This document shows, piece by piece, positions 62,655 to 64,000 of a stretch of DNA of 64,000 nt. Each line of letters opens with the position of its first letter. Within the stretch, counting starts at the first letter, position 1. Position numbers and translations under genes: made by a program. Below the pieces are notes generated by a model. That model saw only the letters and a program-made list of their open reading frames with translations. It was not told where the DNA came from and searched no databases. The stretch is from Algoriphagus antarcticus (lineage in GTDB: Bacteria > Bacteroidota > Bacteroidia > Cytophagales > Cyclobacteriaceae), in contig NZ_MSSW01000010.1 in the NCBI RefSeq assembly GCF_002150685.1, forward strand, positions 62,001 to 126,000, in the 5' to 3' direction.

Positions 62655-62687
62655 CTGAATGAGCGAAGCTGCCAAATATTTGAATAA
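62655..62687 (+). promoter_or_regulatory. Leader element (GCGAAGCTG type) before the UDP-HexNAc dehydrogenase gene
   Basis: CTGAATGAGCGAAGCTGCCA and the bases after it match the element at 37427-37461 in front of the export gene. Spacing to the start codon is 53 bases. Confidence 0.4.
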
Positions 62688-62740
62688 AGGAATTGGGAAA
62701 ATCTGCTTTTTAAATGATTTCCATCGAAAGTAAATCAACT

Positions 62741-64000
62741 ATGAACACACAGTTAAAAGACGCAAAAATTGCCATCGTAGGCTTAGGTTATGTAGGCCTT
62801 CCCCTGGCAGTAGAATTTGCTAAAAAGTACCCTACCGTAGGATTTGATATAAATACAAAGCGGGTAGGGGAGTTAATCGCAGGAAGAGACAACACGCTCG
62901 AAGTAGAAGATGATTTACTGCAGTCGGTATTGGTCCAAGATTTTTCTGAGGCCCGGGCAAATGGGTTACTTGCTACGACTCAATCCGCAGATCTTGCACA
63001 TTGTACAGTCTACATAGTGACCGTCCCTACTCCTACAGACAAACATAACCGCCCAGTACTGACCCCCATGCTGAAGGCATCGGAGAATATTGGGAAATAT
63101 CTCAAAAAAGGTGATGTGGTGATCTATGAATCCACAGTATATCCTGGTGTCACAGAAGACGAATGTGTTCCTATACTGGAAAAGGTGTCCGGATTAAAAT
63201 ACAATGTCGATTTCTTTGCCGGCTATTCTCCAGAGCGAATCAATCCGGGAGACAAGGAGCATACAGTTGCCAAGATTCTGAAAGTTACCTCAGGTTCTAC
63301 TCCAGAGATAGCGGAGTTTGTCGATCAGCTATATCGCACTGTAATTACTGCTGGTACTCATAAAGCCTCTTCTATCAAAGTAGCTGAAGCTGCCAAAGTG
63401 ATCGAAAACTCTCAGCGAGATATTAACATAGCATTTGTCAATGAGCTTTCTAAGATATTCAATCTGCTGGGAATAGACACAAATGAAGTTCTCGAAGCAG
63501 CTGGTACCAAATGGAATTTCCTGAAATTCAAGCCAGGACTAGTAGGAGGGCATTGTATAGGAGTGGATCCGTTCTATTTGGCACAAAAAGCTCAGGAGAT
63601 GGGATATCATCCAGAGATCATCCTTGCTGGTCGTAGATTGAATGACAGTATGGGTAAGCATGTAGCCACAGAAGTGGTCAAATTGATGATGCGCAAGGAT
63701 ATCAAAGTGATCGATTCCAAGATTTTGATTCTTGGTTTTACGTTCAAAGAAGATTGTCCTGATGTGCGCAATACTCGTGTAATTGATGTTTATCATGAGC
63801 TGAGAACCTATGATATCAATGTGGATGTATATGATCCTTGGGCAAGTCCAGCAGAGGTGAGCCATGAATATGGCATTGAGATAAAGTCTGGCTCAGAAGC
63901 TCCGGAATTATCTGACTATTCTGCGATCATTCTTGCTGTGTCACACAAAGAATTTGCTGGCCTTGCCATAGAGAAATCAAAAAACAGAGTGGTTTATGAT
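62741..64000 (+). CDS. UDP-N-acetylhexosamine 6-dehydrogenase (WbpA/TviB/WbpO type), truncated by the window edge
   Basis: 420 codons are present and the frame is still open at 64000. The Rossmann site is [20 protein letters not shown], the VPTPTD motif follows at 95-100, and the catalytic Cys272 lies in [15 protein letters not shown]. The [10 protein letters not shown] pattern separates UDP-GlcNAc/GalNAc dehydrogenases from UDP-glucose dehydrogenases such as the ugd at 40189. It probably makes UDP-GlcNAcA, the substrate of the WbpB-like enzyme at 44145. ATG 62714 is an in-frame alternative start. Separate promoter elements and a leader set it off from the operon upstream. Confidence 0.9.
   Translation, partial: MNTQLKDAKIAIVGLGYVGLPLAVEFAKKYPTVGFDINTKRVGELIAGRDNTLEVEDDLLQSVLVQDFSEARANGLLATTQSADLAHCTVYIVTVPTPTDKHNRPVLTPMLKASENIGKYLKKGDVVIYESTVYPGVTEDECVPILEKVSGLKYNVDFFAGYSPERINPGDKEHTVAKILKVTSGSTPEIAEFVDQLYRTVITAGTHKASSIKVAEAAKVIENSQRDINIAFVNELSKIFNLLGIDTNEVLEAAGTKWNFLKFKPGLVGGHCIGVDPFYLAQKAQEMGYHPEIILAGRRLNDSMGKHVATEVVKLMMRKDIKVIDSKILILGFTFKEDCPDVRNTRVIDVYHELRTYDINVDVYDPWASPAEVSHEYGIEIKSGSEAPELSDYSAIILAVSHKEFAGLAIEKSKNRVVYD

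Noticed and set aside
1-64000. CRISPR arrays, insertion sequences, phage genes, tRNA genes
   Set aside because: No regularly spaced repeats, transposase or integrase motifs, terminal inverted repeats with target duplications, or cloverleaf-like intergenic sequence were seen on either strand.

Overview
The window is chromosomal DNA from a member of the Bacteroidota, most likely the Cytophagales/Cyclobacteriaceae (Algoriphagus-like). The evidence is moderate-to-low GC, several near-consensus Bacteroidota -7 promoter elements (TANNTTTG), and a gene set typical of that group: TamL-type lipoprotein Omp85, phosphate-selective porin, acyl-CoA-binding protein, a histone-Hc1-like 59-residue protein, DUF2911 lipoprotein, SLBB-rich polysaccharide export protein and FdtA/WxcM isomerases. 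Genus is inferred from gene content only. I saw no rRNA, tRNA, CRISPR array, prophage or insertion sequence.

Region 1 (1-36.8 kb) is mostly housekeeping. It opens with the 3' part of a Gfo/Idh/MocA oxidoreductase and the histone-like gene, followed by outer-membrane genes on the minus strand (Omp85-like barrel, porin, an OmpA protein with its partner, and a decayed barrel gene). Next come PAP2 phosphatase, hemF and tamL, which is divergent from an rRNA methyltransferase and a bile-acid-symporter-like gene. ACBP and citrate synthase precede a SUF Fe-S assembly operon (sufB-C-D-S-E, sufT-like, bacilliredoxin) interrupted by a dead S23/four-helix-bundle gene. An Lrp regulator, two secreted peptidases (M14, S9), thyA, an MMPL transporter, an EEP-family hydrolase, a DUF2911 lipoprotein, a penicillin-acylase-family hydrolase and a small membrane protein complete the region.

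Region 2 (36.8 kb to the right edge) is a capsule/exopolysaccharide locus, all on the plus strand and open at the right end. It starts with a wHTH regulator fused to a degenerate nucleotidyltransferase-like domain. Then come a Wza-like exporter, Ugd, a NeuD-type acetyltransferase, and a WbpE-WbpD-WbpB set for a 2,3-diacetamido-2,3-dideoxy-uronic acid. Wzz follows, then a sugar-nucleotide cassette of two FdtA-like isomerases, a MaoC hydratase, an LpxA-like acyltransferase and a QdtB/FdtB-like aminotransferase. After that come Wzx, several glycosyltransferases, an AsnB-type amidotransferase, a DUF616 protein, an EpsG/Wzy-like polymerase, a DUF1972 glycosyltransferase, a Wzi-family protein, and the start of a UDP-HexNAc dehydrogenase (WbpA/TviB type).

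Read together, the cluster predicts a Wzx/Wzy-type surface polysaccharide. Predicted components are a diacetamido-uronic acid, possibly amidated by AsnB, and a 3-amino-3,6-dideoxyhexose carrying an acyl group, possibly (R)-3-hydroxyacyl supplied by the MaoC hydratase.

The most novel signals are regulatory. The same inverted repeat, ATGAGTA-N6-TACTCA with a TANNTTTG promoter element at its centre, lies before the wHTH gene and 22 kb later before the UDP-HexNAc dehydrogenase gene. A second shared leader element containing GCGAAGCTG lies before wza and before that dehydrogenase gene. Three gene fossils (outer-membrane barrel, S23 protein, Ugd C-terminus) are also described.
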